Shown here piece after piece: positions 31,705-40,870 of a stretch of 41,109 bases of DNA. The translations under genes were made by a program, and so were the position numbers. Under the pieces are notes generated by a model. That model was not told the DNA's origin, did no database searches, and saw only the letters and a program-made list of their open reading frames with translations. The stretch covers positions 1-41,109 of the forward strand of contig CAZIWA010000040.1 in assembly GCA_964542875.1 (NCBI GenBank). The letters run 5' to 3'. Every line of letters starts with the position of its first letter. Position 1 is the stretch's first letter. The DNA is from CAZGOM01 sp964542875 (lineage in GTDB: Bacteria; Planctomycetota; Phycisphaerae; Phycisphaerales; Phycisphaeraceae).

Positions 31705-34479
31705 TCATCCACGCTTGATGAGGGCGGCGTCGATTTGTTCGACGACGGCTCGGCCGGCAATCGTGATTTCCTCCGGGGTGCGGCCGGACTTGATGGCGGT
31801 TTCACAGATGCTGGCTGTCTTGGTGATGAGCGGGAATCCGTAGCTGCTGCCCGACCCCTTTAGCTTGTGAACCAGTACGCGCAGGGATTCAAAATCTGTG
31901 TCCAGCAAGTGGACGAGAATCTTGTGCCGGGTTTCGGTGAGGCCTTCAAGGTATTCCTTCACTAGCTCGGCGAAGCGGCCTGAAGCTGCAAACGGGGGAC
32001 GGGCTGGAGTGGAGGAAGGTGCCGAAGGTTCTTGCCTGGAAGCCGCTTTGGCGGGGAGCCATTTGACGACTTCCTGAATGAGGGTGTCGGGGATGATAGG
32101 CTTGGTGAGGTAGCTGTTGCAGCCTGCGTCGAGGCACTTTTGCCGGTCGCCGGACATGGTGTATGCGGTGAGGGCGATGATGGGGAAGGTGTGGTTTTTG
32201 GACCTTAGGATCCGGGTGGCGGCGTAGCCGTCGCAGACGGGCATCTGCATGTCCATGAGTGCGACGTCGATGGTGGGGCGGCCGGCGGGATTGATGATGC
32301 GGTCAACGGCTTCACCGCCGTGGTTGGCAAGTTCAACGGTTGCCCCGGATTGCTCGAGGATGAATTTGATGATGCGCTGATTGTCCGGGTTGTCGTCGGT
32401 GACGAGGATGTGAGCGCCGAGAAGGGCGTTTTGAGCGAGTGGGGCGTGTGGGGCTTGCGGGGTGAGAGTGGATTGGTCGGATTCGGGGATGAAATTCAGG
32501 GCGCTGGTTTGCCCGGCGTCGATTTTGACAGTGAATCGGCTGCCTTGATCGGGGACGGATTCGACGGTGATGGCACCGCCGAGCATGCGGGCGAATTTCA
32601 TGGCGATGACAAGGCCCAGGCCTGTGCCGGGCCGGAGGGTGGCGGGGGAGCCGTCGGAGATTCTTGAGAAGGGTTTGAAGAGCTGGGTGAATTTTTCAGG
32701 GTCGATCCCGATGCCGGTGTCGGAGACGACGAAGACGAGGTTTGTGCGGTTGGTTTGCGGGTCGTTTTCGCAGGACATTTCGAGGCCGATGGAACCCTTG
32801 TCCGTGAATTTGATGGCGTTGGAGACGAGGTTCACAAGGATTTGGCGCAGCCGGGTGCCGTCGGTGGTGGTGAGGGCGGGGGTGTCTCCAAATCGTGAGA
32901 CTTCAAGGGAGAGCATCTTTTCAGATGCGCGAGGCGCCATGAGGTTAACGACGCTTTGGACAATGGCCCAGGGATCCACCGGCTGGGTCTGGAGTTGGAT
33001 CTGGCCGGCCTCGATCTTGGAGAGGTCGAGGATATCGTTGACGAGGTTCAAGAGGTAGTCAGAGTTGCTGCGGATGTGACCCGACCAGAGGGCTTGTTCC
33101 TGAAGGGTGGGGCGGCCGGAGGTGAGCAGGTGCGCGTAGCCGACGATCGCGGTCATGGGGGTGCGGATCTCATGACTCATGCTGGCGAGGAACTCGGATT
33201 TATGGCGGCTGGCGGCCTGAGCGGCGTCGCGGGCGCTGCGAAGGTCGTTATCAGACTTTACGCGATGCGTGATGTCGGCGACGACGCCGTCGATGCGAAC
33301 CGGCGTGCCGGATTTATCACGGATGATGCGGGCGGTGTCGATGACCCAGCCAAGAGAACCATCAGGCCTGATGACGCGATATTCGGTGCAGGATTTGTCC
33401 GTGCGGTTGAGCTCTTCGAGACCCTCTTCGATTTTGGACACATCGTCAGGATGAATGACTTTGAGCCAGAGGTTGGGGTCTTCCAGGAAGTCTTTGGAGG
33501 GGCGGCCATAAACGGCCTGGGTGGCGGAGCCGACGAAGTAGTTTTTGCTGAGGTCCGGAGAGAGGGAGTAAACGACTTCCGGGAGGCTGGTGAGGATGGA
33601 ATCCAACTGGTCGCGCATTTTGACGACATCGTCCTGGGCTTGTTTCTGTTCGGTGATGTCGATGCTGGAGCCGATGTATCCGCCCAGGGAGCCGTCGTCG
33701 TGGAACCAAGGGCGGGCCCAGTTTGCGGTGAGCCGGTAGACGCCGTCGTTACGGCGGTAGCGCAATTGGAACTCATAGGGCAGGCGGGCCTTCATGCAGG
33801 CCATGAGATGCTCATAGGCGGGGCCTGCATCACTGGGATGGACGGCTTGACGCCAGCCTGTGCCGACCATGGCCTGCAGGTCATGGCCGATGAAGTTAAG
33901 GAGGGTTTTATTGAGATATTCCATCTGGCCGTCCGCGCTCATCATCCAGATGAAGACGGGAGAGGCATCGGCTATTTTGCGAAAGAGCGACTCACGGTGC
34001 GCGATGGCCTGCTCGTTTTGCTTCTGGCGGGTGATGTCGGAGATGAAGCCGTGCCAGAGGATGGAGCCGTCTTCCAGGCGTTCGGGCTGTGCGCGGCCTT
34101 CGACCCAGGTGACTTCGTCATCGTCGAACTTGAGCCGGTACTGCTCATGCCAGAGGGTCAGATTCACAGCGGAGGTGCGGACTGAGGCATTGACTTTTGC
34201 GAGGTCGTCAGGGTGAACCCGATCGAAAACGCGGGTGCCATCGTTTTGCACGTCCTGGGGTTCAAGCCGGTAGATGTTGCGGATGCCGGCGCTGACGTAG
34301 GGAAAGCAGCAGGTGCCGTCAGGGAAGAGCCTGAATTGACAGACCATGCCCGGGAGATGGGCTGTGAGTTTGGCGAGCCGCTGGGCTTCATCGATGTGGT
34401 TGATGGGGACGCAGTTGGAAGTCGACGGGGTGAATGGCATTGCGAACCGAGCTTCGGGGATTCGGTGTCCTTGCGGCAT
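31705..34479 (-). CDS. Hybrid sensor histidine kinase (PAS-PAS-PAS-kinase-receiver-HPt), copy 1
   Basis: A 924-residue soluble kinase with no transmembrane segment, so it senses cytoplasmic signals. PAS1 spans about 35-150, PAS2 165-280 and PAS3 285-405. The dimerisation/phosphoacceptor helix has His436 in MSHEIRTPM. The ATPase domain has N-box SNAIKF, G1 DTGIGI and G2 GTGLGL. The receiver domain (about 690-800) has phosphoacceptor Asp743 in LMDMQMP and Lys793. The HPt domain has His871 in HKLKGSGSSYGF. All steps of a His-Asp-His relay are intact. GGAG precedes the ATG by 8 bases. It is one of three tandem paralogues. The final response regulator is not nearby. The gap before the next kinase is 338 bases. 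Confidence 0.95.
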   Translation of the reverse strand: MPQGHRIPEARFAMPFTPSTSNCVPINHIDEAQRLAKLTAHLPGMVCQFRLFPDGTCCFPYVSAGIRNIYRLEPQDVQNDGTRVFDRVHPDDLAKVNASVRTSAVNLTLWHEQYRLKFDDDEVTWVEGRAQPERLEDGSILWHGFISDITRQKQNEQAIAHRESLFRKIADASPVFIWMMSADGQMEYLNKTLLNFIGHDLQAMVGTGWRQAVHPSDAGPAYEHLMACMKARLPYEFQLRYRRNDGVYRLTANWARPWFHDDGSLGGYIGSSIDITEQKQAQDDVVKMRDQLDSILTSLPEVVYSLSPDLSKNYFVGSATQAVYGRPSKDFLEDPNLWLKVIHPDDVSKIEEGLEELNRTDKSCTEYRVIRPDGSLGWVIDTARIIRDKSGTPVRIDGVVADITHRVKSDNDLRSARDAAQAASRHKSEFLASMSHEIRTPMTAIVGYAHLLTSGRPTLQEQALWSGHIRSNSDYLLNLVNDILDLSKIEAGQIQLQTQPVDPWAIVQSVVNLMAPRASEKMLSLEVSRFGDTPALTTTDGTRLRQILVNLVSNAIKFTDKGSIGLEMSCENDPQTNRTNLVFVVSDTGIGIDPEKFTQLFKPFSRISDGSPATLRPGTGLGLVIAMKFARMLGGAITVESVPDQGSRFTVKIDAGQTSALNFIPESDQSTLTPQAPHAPLAQNALLGAHILVTDDNPDNQRIIKFILEQSGATVELANHGGEAVDRIINPAGRPTIDVALMDMQMPVCDGYAATRILRSKNHTFPIIALTAYTMSGDRQKCLDAGCNSYLTKPIIPDTLIQEVVKWLPAKAASRQEPSAPSSTPARPPFAASGRFAELVKEYLEGLTETRHKILVHLLDTDFESLRVLVHKLKGSGSSYGFPLITKTASICETAIKSGRTPEEITIAGRAVVEQIDAALIKRG

Positions 34480-34817
34480 GGCAGGGTCTCCGATTCTGAG
34501 TTGTAACCAGACGGGCGGCGCACGTGGCCGTAGGTTGCTGGTTTTTATTGAGAATACTTAAAATAAAACTAGACAGGTGAACATTTAATCTGTGACAAGA
34601 ATAGTCGACATATAGGGTAAAAGTCCAGAGAAATTGAGAAAAATATGAATTATTGTCTTGAATCCAGAATTGAAATAAAGGCATTAAGTTTGATGTGGAA
34701 TGATGAGTTTAGTTCTCAATCACCAAACTTTAAGACGCGGGTTAAAAGCGAATATTCCTAACATGGAACATGGCTTGCTGTTACGTGGTTTATTCCAGTC
34801 GCAAATAAAATGAAGCG
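34480..34817. other. AT-rich intergenic region before the first kinase
   Basis: The stretch is much richer in A/T than its neighbours and probably holds the promoter of the 31705-34479 kinase (minus strand). TTGTCA with no good -10 was the best box I found. No gene or RNA recognised. Confidence 0.35.
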
Positions 34818-37592
34818 TTAGATTTCAGAGGCGCGGGCGGAATCAAGCTGGGCGATGAGGTGATGCGCGCAGGTTGTGACCTCGGCGACGGGCTTGCCCG
34901 ATTTGATGGCTGCTTCGCAGGCGGCAGCGGATTGGGTGATCTCGGGGAAGCCGTAGCTGGTGCCGGAGCCTTTGAGCCGGTGAGAGAGAATCCGCAGGGC
35001 GTCGAAGTCGGCATTGTCGAGGTTGGTGAGGATGAATTGCCGTGTTTCATCAAGCCCTTCGATGTAGTCCTTCACCAATTTGCTGAACCTGGGATTGGCA
35101 AGCATGGGGTTGAGAGGTTTTCTGTCTCTCACCGGCGCTGCGTTGTTGGCCGGGGTGCCGGCGCGGCGGGGCAGGAATCGGAGGGCTTCCTGCACGAGTG
35201 TGTCTGGAACGACGGGCTTGGTGAGGTAGCTGGTGCAGCCAGCGTCGAGGCACTTTTGACGATCGCCGGCCATGGTGAATGCCGTGAGCGCGATGACCGG
35301 AAGGGTGAACCCCCTGGAGCGGAGCATGCGTGTGGCGGTGTAGCCGTCGCAAACGGGCATTTGCATGTCCATGAACACCAAGTCGATGGGAGGCTTGCCC
35401 GCGGGAGTCATGATCCGGTCGGTTGCTTCGCAGCCGTGATTGGCGAGTTCCACGGTGGCGCCGGCTTGCTCAAGCATGAATTCAACAATGCGTTGGTTGT
35501 CCGGGTTGTCGTCGGTGACGAGGATACGAACGCCCGCGAGGGTGTTGGGGGTGAGGGGGCTGGCGGGAGCGGCGAGAGCCGGAGCAGGCAGATTGTCTTG
35601 AGGAATGAAAGTGAGCTGGCTGGTGGGGCCGGCATTGATGGAGACGGTAAAGCGGCTTCCCTGACCGGGTACGGACTCGACGGTAATCGTTCCGCCCAGC
35701 ATGACGGCGAAGTTTCGGGCAATGGCCAGACCAAGACCGGTTCCTGGGCGGATGGAGCCGGTGGTGTTTTCGGAGACGCGGGAGAAGGGTTTAAAGAGCT
35801 GCTGAAGTTTCGCAGGGTCGATTCCGATGCCGGTATCGGTGATGGTGAAGACGAGGGATGAATTGCCGGAAATGGGATCGCTGGCGGATGACATTTCAAG
35901 GGAGATGGAGCCGCGGTCGGTGAATTTGACGGCATTGGAGACGATGTTGACGAGGATCTGGCGCAGGCGGGTGCCGTCGGTGGTGATTTGCGAAGGGGTT
36001 TCGCCTCGCCTGGAGATGTTGAGCGCGATCAATTTTTCGGAGGCGCGGGGCGCCATGAGGTCAATCACGTTCTGGACGGCGTTCCAGGGATCGATGGGCT
36101 GGAGTTGAAGTTCGAGCTGGCCGGCTTCGATCTTGGAGAGGTCGAGAATGTCGTTGACGAGGTTGAGAAGGTAGTCGGAATTTCTGCGGATGTGACCCGA
36201 CCAGAGCGCCTGTTCCTGCTGAGTGGGGCGACCGGAGGTGAGCAGATGTGCATAGCCGACGATGGCGGTCATGGGGGTGCGGATCTCGTGGCTCATGCTG
36301 GCGAGGAACTCGGACTTATGACGGCTGGCGTTTTCGGCGGCGGTTCTGGCGGCGCGGAGCTGGGCGTCGGTTTCCACCCGGCTGGTGATATCCACGATGA
36401 CGCCGTCGACGCGCACGCTTGCGCCGGATTTGTCACGGATGATGCGGGCCTTATCGCTGACCCAACCCAGGGAGCCATCGGGCTTGATGATGCGATATTC
36501 GACGCAAGCCTGACCGTGCCGGTGGAGGTCGTCCATGAAATGGTCGATTTTGAATAGATCATTGGGATGGATGACTTTGAGCCAGAGGTCGGTGTCGTTG
36601 ATGAAGTCCTGCGCGGGGCGGCCGTAAACGTGTTCGGTGGCGGAGCCGACGAAGTAGACGGTGTTGAAGTCCGGTGAGAGGGAGTAAACGACTTCGGGAA
36701 GGCTGGAGAGGATGGAGTCGAACTGGTCGCGCATTTTGATGATGTCGTCCTGCGCGGCTTTTTGTTCGGTGATGTCGATGCTGGAGCCGATATACCCGCC
36801 GAGGGTGCCGTCATCGTGGAACCAGGGACGGGCCCAGTTGGCGGTGGTGCGATAGACGCCATCGTGGCGAAGGGTGCGTACGAGGTAGTGAAAGGGTTCC
36901 GACGCCTCCATCCGCATGAGGAGTTGTGAGTAGGAAGCGGCGAGATCGTCCGGGTGGACGAAATTCCGCCAGCCTGTGCCCAGCACACGCTGAAGGGGGC
37001 ATCCGAGGAAGTCGAGCATGGTTTTGTTTGCGTATTCGACGTGGCCGTCGGCGCCGAACATCCAGATGAACACGGGAGACGCGTCGGCCATTTTGCGGAA
37101 GAGGAATTCCCGCTTGGCGGAGGTTTCCTCGATCAGCTTCTGATGCGTGATGTCGGTGACGAAGCTGTGCCAGAGGACGGAGCCGTCCTCAAGCCGCTCG
37201 GGCTGCGCACGGCTTTCGGCCCAGGTGGTGACGCCATCACGGAAGCGGATGCGAAACTGCTCATGCAGCGGGGTGAGGTGCGTGGCGGACTCCCGGACGG
37301 CGGCGTTGATGCGGGCAAGATCGTCAGGATGAATGCGTTCGAAGAGCTTGGTGCCATCGGTTTTGATTTCGTGCGGCTCAAGGCGAAAAATTTCCGCAAT
37401 GCGGGGGCTGGCATACGGAAAGCAACACCTGCCATCTTTAAAAAGACGGAACTGACAAACCATTCCAGGAAGCAAAGCAGTGAGCTTTGCGAATCTGTTG
37501 GCGTCATCAGCGATCGCAGCGGGAAAGGAATCAGAAAGGGTTGCAGACGGAGTGGAATCCAAAGGTAAATTCAGGTGGTTTCCTTGCGTCAT
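34818..37592 (-). CDS. Hybrid sensor histidine kinase (PAS-PAS-PAS-kinase-receiver-HPt), copy 2
   Basis: A 924-residue soluble paralogue of the 31705 kinase with the same domain order. Three PAS domains cover about 35-405, His435 is in MSHEIRTPM, and Asp742 in the receiver is in VFMDMQMP. HPt His871 is in HRLKGSGTSYGF. It is very close to copy 1 in PAS2, PAS3 and kinase core (for example NWARPWFHDDG and GGYIGSSIDITEQK), while PAS1 and N-terminus differ. The first PAS carries a CC pair (GRCCFPY), as in copy 1 (GTCCFPY). GGAG lies 9 bases before the ATG. The gap to copy 3 is 414 bases, so each copy probably has its own promoter. Confidence 0.95.
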   Translation of the reverse strand: MTQGNHLNLPLDSTPSATLSDSFPAAIADDANRFAKLTALLPGMVCQFRLFKDGRCCFPYASPRIAEIFRLEPHEIKTDGTKLFERIHPDDLARINAAVRESATHLTPLHEQFRIRFRDGVTTWAESRAQPERLEDGSVLWHSFVTDITHQKLIEETSAKREFLFRKMADASPVFIWMFGADGHVEYANKTMLDFLGCPLQRVLGTGWRNFVHPDDLAASYSQLLMRMEASEPFHYLVRTLRHDGVYRTTANWARPWFHDDGTLGGYIGSSIDITEQKAAQDDIIKMRDQFDSILSSLPEVVYSLSPDFNTVYFVGSATEHVYGRPAQDFINDTDLWLKVIHPNDLFKIDHFMDDLHRHGQACVEYRIIKPDGSLGWVSDKARIIRDKSGASVRVDGVIVDITSRVETDAQLRAARTAAENASRHKSEFLASMSHEIRTPMTAIVGYAHLLTSGRPTQQEQALWSGHIRRNSDYLLNLVNDILDLSKIEAGQLELQLQPIDPWNAVQNVIDLMAPRASEKLIALNISRRGETPSQITTDGTRLRQILVNIVSNAVKFTDRGSISLEMSSASDPISGNSSLVFTITDTGIGIDPAKLQQLFKPFSRVSENTTGSIRPGTGLGLAIARNFAVMLGGTITVESVPGQGSRFTVSINAGPTSQLTFIPQDNLPAPALAAPASPLTPNTLAGVRILVTDDNPDNQRIVEFMLEQAGATVELANHGCEATDRIMTPAGKPPIDLVFMDMQMPVCDGYTATRMLRSRGFTLPVIALTAFTMAGDRQKCLDAGCTSYLTKPVVPDTLVQEALRFLPRRAGTPANNAAPVRDRKPLNPMLANPRFSKLVKDYIEGLDETRQFILTNLDNADFDALRILSHRLKGSGTSYGFPEITQSAAACEAAIKSGKPVAEVTTCAHHLIAQLDSARASEI

Positions 37593-38006
37593 GGCAAAGG
37601 GCTCCGGAAAGGCTTGGTGACCAACAAGCGGCTTACGAGGCCGAATGCGAAGGTCTTTTTTTATTTGTTCAGAAGTGAATCAAGGAACCTAAAGCAACTA
37701 AATGTGACTCACAGGATAAGGAGCAAGGCCCTATTGTGTCCAGAGAAATATAAGGTTTTGGCTGCGAGATTCTGAGCGATATGAACCAGTGATCATATTC
37801 CGGGAGGCCGGCAGGAAGCGATGGCATCGAGCTAAGTGGGATTATCGAAGAGGTGTTAAGTACATGTAACTTATTATTGGCGGCTGTGTTGAATGAAGTA
37901 ATAACAAATTGGGTTACGAATCAGCCCGGGGGCGGGTCATACCAAGCATATGGACCCAAAAGAAAATCTGAAAAATCACAGATGCAAGGTGAAGGAAAGG
38001 CAAAAA
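37593..38006. other. Intergenic region between kinase copies 2 and 3
   Basis: A 414-base gap. TATATT and ACAAT-like boxes are present on the minus strand but no clear -35. No gene, RNA or long repeat recognised. Confidence 0.35.
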
Positions 38007-40454
38007 TCAGATGCCGGGGGTGGTGCGGGCGAGATCGATCTGGGCGACAAGATCGTGAGCCAGGACGGTGATCTGATCGATGGGCTGGCCGGTTTTGATG
38101 GCGGCCTCGCAGGCGGCGCCGGCACGGGTGATCTCCGGGAAGCCGTAGCTGGTGCCGGAGCCCTTGAGGCGATGGGCGGCGACACGCAGGGCGTCCAGAT
38201 CGTTGCCTTCCAGGTGGGTAAGGATCTGGTCGCGGGTTTCGTCGAGACCGGCGACGTATTCCTTGACGAGCTTGGCAAACCGCGGGTTGGAGAGCATGGT
38301 GGCCAGGGCCTTGTTGGCTGCCTGGGCGGGCTGAGGCTTGGGGTGCGCCTGGGTGAGGGTGTTCTTGGCCCAGACCTGGGAGAGAGGGGCGTTTTGCCAG
38401 TCCTTGGGGGGGAGGAATTTCAGGACTTCCTGCACGAGCACATCGGGGACGACGGGCTTGGTGAGATAGCTGGTGCAGCCGGCATCCAGGCATTTCTGCC
38501 GGTCGCCGGCCATGGTGTACGCGGTGAGGGCAATGATGGGGAGGGTGTACATCTTGGAACGGAGGATGCGCGTGGCGGTGTAGCCGTCGCAGACAGGCAT
38601 CTGCATGTCCATGAGGATCAGATCAATGGGGGAGCGGGTGCCGGGGTGCATGATGCGCTGAGTGGCCTCGCAGCCGTGATCGGCAAGCTCCACGATGGCG
38701 CCGGATTGCTCGAGGATGAATTTGATGATGCGCTGATTGTCCGGGTTGTCGTCGGTGACGAGGATGCGGGTGCCCGAGAGCGCATCTGGGCTCATGGGGT
38801 TTGCGATCGCGTCGGAGGCGGGCTTGCAGGGTGAGGAATCATCGACGAATTGGAGGTGCAAGGTGGGGCCGACGTCGATCTTGACGGTGAAGCGGCTGCC
38901 CTGGCCGGGGACGGATTCGACGGTGATGTTTCCGCCCATCATTTTGGCGAACTGGGCCGCGGTGACGAGACCCAGACCGGTGCCGGGCCGGATGCCCGAG
39001 GGTGTGCCGTCGTTGATGCGCGAGAAGGGTTTAAAGAGCCGGTCGTGCTTGTCGGGATCGATCCCGATGCCGGTGTCGGAGATGGTGAAGACGAGGTAGT
39101 GGCGGTCGCCGGCTTCGGAAGGCTCAGAGGACATTTCAATCTGGACGGAGCCCTTGTCAGTGAACTTGATGGCGTTGGAGGCGAGGTTCACGAGGATCTG
39201 CTTAAGCCGGGTGGCGTCGAGCGTGACGGTGACGGGCGTGGGGCCAAAGCGGTTGACGTCCAGCATGAGGAGCTTTTCCGAGGCGCGGGGAGACATGAGC
39301 GCGCCGATGGACTGGACGAGCTCCCACGGATTAAGCGGTTCGGGCTGGAGATCGATCTGGCCGGCCTCGATCTTGGAGATATCAAGGATGTCGCTGAGAA
39401 GGTTCAAGAGGTAGTCGGAGTTCTGGCGGATGTTGCGCGACCACTGGGATTGTTCGCTGGGGGTGGGCCGCCCGGAGGTGAGCAGGTGGGAATAGCCGAG
39501 GATGGCCGTCATGGGGGTGCGGATCTCATGGCTCATGCTTGCGAGGAATTCGGATTTGTGCCGGCTGGCGGCTTCGGCGGCGTCGCGCGCCTGGCGCAAT
39601 TCCTGAGCGGCCTGGATGCGGCCGGTGATGTCCGAGACGACACCGTCAATGCGCAGGGGCTTGCCTGCGGCGTCGCGGATGATTCGGGCCTGATCATTCA
39701 CCCAGCCGATGGAGCCGTCGGGCTTGATGATGCGTACTTCCATGCTGCACCAACCGGCGCAGCAGAGATCGGCCCGGCACCGTTTGAGTTTGTTCTGGTC
39801 TTCGGAGTGAATGACCTTAGACCAGAGGTTTTCGTCATTGAGGAAATATTCGACGGGGCGGCCGAAAACGCTGAGCGTGGCGGGGCCGATGAAGTAGTGG
39901 GTTTTATAATCCAGCGAGACGGAATAGATGACTTCCGGAAGGCTGATCATGATGGCGTTGAGCTGGTCGCGCACGCGGAGGACTTCATCCTGAACGGCTT
40001 TGCGTTCAGTGATGTCTGAGATGAAGCCGTGCCAGAGGGTGGAGCCGTCGGGAAGCCGCTCGGGGCGGGCCTGGCCTTCGACCCAGATCCATCCGCCATG
40101 ATCGCGCGTGATGCGAAAGCGGGTGTGCCAGAGGGAAAGCGTGGAGGCAGATTGATGGACACTTTGTTCAACGCCGGGGCGGTCTTCAGGATGGATGGCG
40201 CCAAAGGCGGGGGTGGCGTCAAGGCGGACTTCTTCAGGATCGACCCCGAAGAGCTGGCGGATGCCATCACTTGAATAGGGCAGACACCAGCGGCCGTCGG
40301 GGTACATCCGGAATTGGTAGACCATGCCGGGCAGAAGGGCGGTGAGCTTTGCAAGGCGCTCGGAGTCTTCCAGTAGTTCATCCATCGACGACCTCGTGCT
40401 TTCCGGAAAAATTCCATCATTCAAGGGATGGAACGCATCGGGTCCGGGCGTCAT
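38007..40454 (-). CDS. Hybrid sensor histidine kinase (PAS-PAS-kinase-receiver-HPt), copy 3
   Basis: An 815-residue soluble paralogue with the middle PAS domain missing. PAS1 runs about 35-150 and the second PAS about 160-280; the latter corresponds to PAS3 of the others. His309 is in MSHEIRTPM, Asp616 is in the receiver (LMDMQMP) and HPt His761 is in HRLKGSGTSYGF. The second PAS carries a cysteine cluster (RCRADLCCAGWC; Cys226, 231, 232, 236) absent from copies 1 and 2. An ATG at 40385 has GAGG six bases upstream. I prefer 40454 because all three paralogues begin M-[TP]-[QP]-G and are similar in length before LAKLTA. Confidence 0.94.
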   Translation of the reverse strand: MTPGPDAFHPLNDGIFPESTRSSMDELLEDSERLAKLTALLPGMVYQFRMYPDGRWCLPYSSDGIRQLFGVDPEEVRLDATPAFGAIHPEDRPGVEQSVHQSASTLSLWHTRFRITRDHGGWIWVEGQARPERLPDGSTLWHGFISDITERKAVQDEVLRVRDQLNAIMISLPEVIYSVSLDYKTHYFIGPATLSVFGRPVEYFLNDENLWSKVIHSEDQNKLKRCRADLCCAGWCSMEVRIIKPDGSIGWVNDQARIIRDAAGKPLRIDGVVSDITGRIQAAQELRQARDAAEAASRHKSEFLASMSHEIRTPMTAILGYSHLLTSGRPTPSEQSQWSRNIRQNSDYLLNLLSDILDISKIEAGQIDLQPEPLNPWELVQSIGALMSPRASEKLLMLDVNRFGPTPVTVTLDATRLKQILVNLASNAIKFTDKGSVQIEMSSEPSEAGDRHYLVFTISDTGIGIDPDKHDRLFKPFSRINDGTPSGIRPGTGLGLVTAAQFAKMMGGNITVESVPGQGSRFTVKIDVGPTLHLQFVDDSSPCKPASDAIANPMSPDALSGTRILVTDDNPDNQRIIKFILEQSGAIVELADHGCEATQRIMHPGTRSPIDLILMDMQMPVCDGYTATRILRSKMYTLPIIALTAYTMAGDRQKCLDAGCTSYLTKPVVPDVLVQEVLKFLPPKDWQNAPLSQVWAKNTLTQAHPKPQPAQAANKALATMLSNPRFAKLVKEYVAGLDETRDQILTHLEGNDLDALRVAAHRLKGSGTSYGFPEITRAGAACEAAIKTGQPIDQITVLAHDLVAQIDLARTTPGI

Positions 40455-40870
40455 GGGGCGGATGCCGATTAGAGGGAAGGTTTTCAGTGACTCAGGCGAT
40501 CCAACAGATGATTGCCCGTGTTTGCGTAATCAGCGAGACATGAGTTTCAGACGTGATTGATCATGGGAAACGCGATGCACTTTTTTCAGTGTACGGTGAG
40601 TGAGGATGAAATGTCTAGTAAAAAGTGAAAAAAGTGGAGAAGAAATACACGTGGGGTGTCAGGTTTGTGCGTTGGGTGGATTTTGGGATACGCCTGGGCG
40701 TTAATGAGACTGGATTTCAACTAGGGTTTTAAGGGGATTTAACCACAAGGGGAGGAGACGCGGCCGGACTGATGGGGCGCAAGTTGGTATTATTTGTTCT
40801 CGCAAAATACGGCGCGGGGCGCGATGCCACCGGCAGCCAAGAACCATCTGAAAATCATGAGGCACTTAAG
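40455..40870. other. Divergent intergenic region upstream of kinase copy 3 and acnA
   Basis: A 416-base gap. It holds the acnA extended -10 promoter and, presumably, a promoter for kinase copy 3 on the minus strand. A GGGGAGGAG stretch at 40750 resembles a ribosome-binding site, but no frame follows it. Nothing else recognised. Confidence 0.35.
40785..40793 (+). promoter_or_regulatory. Possible extended -10 promoter of acnA
   Basis: TGGTATTAT has the TGn extension and a 5-of-6 -10 box. The -35 at the correct distance is poor (CGGACT), as is common for extended -10 promoters. It would give a leader of about 70 bases. Confidence 0.35.

Noticed and set aside
32956..34185. 409-codon frame opposite kinase copy 1, and similar long frames opposite copies 2 and 3
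   Set aside because: All are antisense to clear kinase domains, and none has a recognisable motif.
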